A stretch of 64,000 bases of DNA, from the NCBI RefSeq assembly GCF_000740055.1, contig NZ_BBJM01000001.1, forward strand, positions 62,001 through 126,000. Direction: 5' to 3'. Positions 63,730 to 64,000 of this stretch are shown one piece after another. The first letter of the stretch is position 1. Every line of letters begins with the position of its first letter. The position numbers were made by a program, and so were the translations under genes. This DNA comes from Secundilactobacillus oryzae JCM 18671 (GTDB taxonomy: Bacteria > Bacillota > Bacilli > Lactobacillales > Lactobacillaceae). Under the pieces are notes generated by a model. The model made no database searches. It had not been told where the DNA came from and saw nothing but the letters and a program-made list of their open reading frames with translations.

Positions 63730-64000
63730 TTATTCTGTTCGACTCAAATCAGTGACCTTCATCCGATTACCACTGACGTTTGTTGCTCTCATACCAAATT
63801 CATAACTCGCTTCATCACCATCTTCGGTGCTTTCGTCCCCCGCATATGCGCTAAACGTAAATTCTAGTTTGTTAATTGACTTAATTGATGGTAATTTCTT
63901 CAAAAATACGTAAACGTACTCCGAACGGCTCTTATCGTTAGGAATACCACCATCGATATAAGTACTCTTGTAGTGCGAATCATAGGCTTTACCGAAGTTC
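63730..64000 (-). CDS. C-terminal end of an unrecognised protein (cut by window edge)
   Basis: A stop at 63730-63732 and an open frame to the right edge give 89 residues, ending MKVTDLSRTE. The sequence is hydrophilic, with KLEFTFSAYAGDESTEDGDE, VYVFLKKLPSIKSIN and STYIDGGIPNDKS, and has no membrane segment or motif I recognise. It lies 9 nt before the SPFH gene, which suggests a common transcript. The N-terminus is outside the window, so the family cannot be assigned. Confidence 0.7.
   Translation of the reverse strand, partial: NFGKAYDSHYKSTYIDGGIPNDKSRSEYVYVFLKKLPSIKSINKLEFTFSAYAGDESTEDGDEASYEFGMRATNVSGNRMKVTDLSRTE

Overview
This window is chromosomal DNA from a low-to-mid GC Firmicute, almost certainly a member of the Lactobacillaceae. 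The evidence is AGGAGG-type ribosome binding sites, three T-box leaders, Bacillus-like housekeeping synteny, a Lys-type MurE signature next to a D-aspartate ligase, and no sporulation genes. I cannot name the species. Composition was judged by eye, not computed.

Layout. (1) 1-3.2 kb: pheT (cut by the edge) and pheS behind a T-box, then an HxlR regulator and an HD hydrolase. (2) 3.2-7.8 kb: TrmH-type methylase, acylphosphatase, a second-type YidC, and a LisRK/ArlRS-like two-component pair. (3) 8-13.4 kb is the accessory part: a zinc alcohol dehydrogenase under a Rex-like operator, then an EAL phosphodiesterase, a NADH-oxidase-like flavoprotein broken by an in-frame TAA, and a membrane GGDEF-EAL protein also broken by an in-frame TAA. 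(4) 13.5-20 kb: rpmF-yceD-tmcAL-yqeM-rsfS-yqeK-nadD-yhbY-yqeH-yqeG. (5) 20-31.6 kb: rplT-rpmI-infC with an L20 leader, thrS with a T-box, dnaI-dnaB-nrdR-coaE-mutM-polA, and a Bax-inhibitor-1 protein. (6) 31.6-38.2 kb: murC-sftA-ytpR-ytpP-trmB-ytmP. (7) 38.3-49.5 kb: ecsB-ecsA divergent from hit-yhaH-like-prsA, then yhaM-yhaN-yhaO, yheA and a class A PBP. (8) 49.6-52.4 kb: argR, argS with a T-box, and tRNA-Gly. (9) 52.4-59.7 kb: a cell-wall block with an amidase, aspartate racemase, D-Asp ligase, Lys-type murE and an asparagine synthase. (10) 59.8-64 kb: an Flp-type Crp/Fnr regulator, CorA, an NAD(P)-binding protein, a frameshifted secreted protein, a stomatin-like SPFH protein and an unrecognised gene end.

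How the genes work together. Most of the window is translation, replication and cell-wall housekeeping. The wall block is coherent: the racemase makes D-Asp, the ATP-grasp ligase activates it for the Lys side chain set by MurE, and the adjacent amidotransferase could amidate the bridge to D-Asn. The c-di-GMP block keeps an intact-looking phosphodiesterase while the cyclase is interrupted, which suggests loss or erosion of c-di-GMP signalling.

The most unusual signals are the two in-frame TAA interruptions, each one C-to-T step from CAA, in adjacent genes; a one-base frameshift at the signal peptide junction of a secreted protein; a ThrRS lacking every residue of the classical editing site; a NADH-oxidase relative whose redox-active Cys42 is Gly; and an unexplained structured RNA region ahead of the EAL gene. 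I saw no CRISPR array, prophage, insertion sequence or clear defence system.
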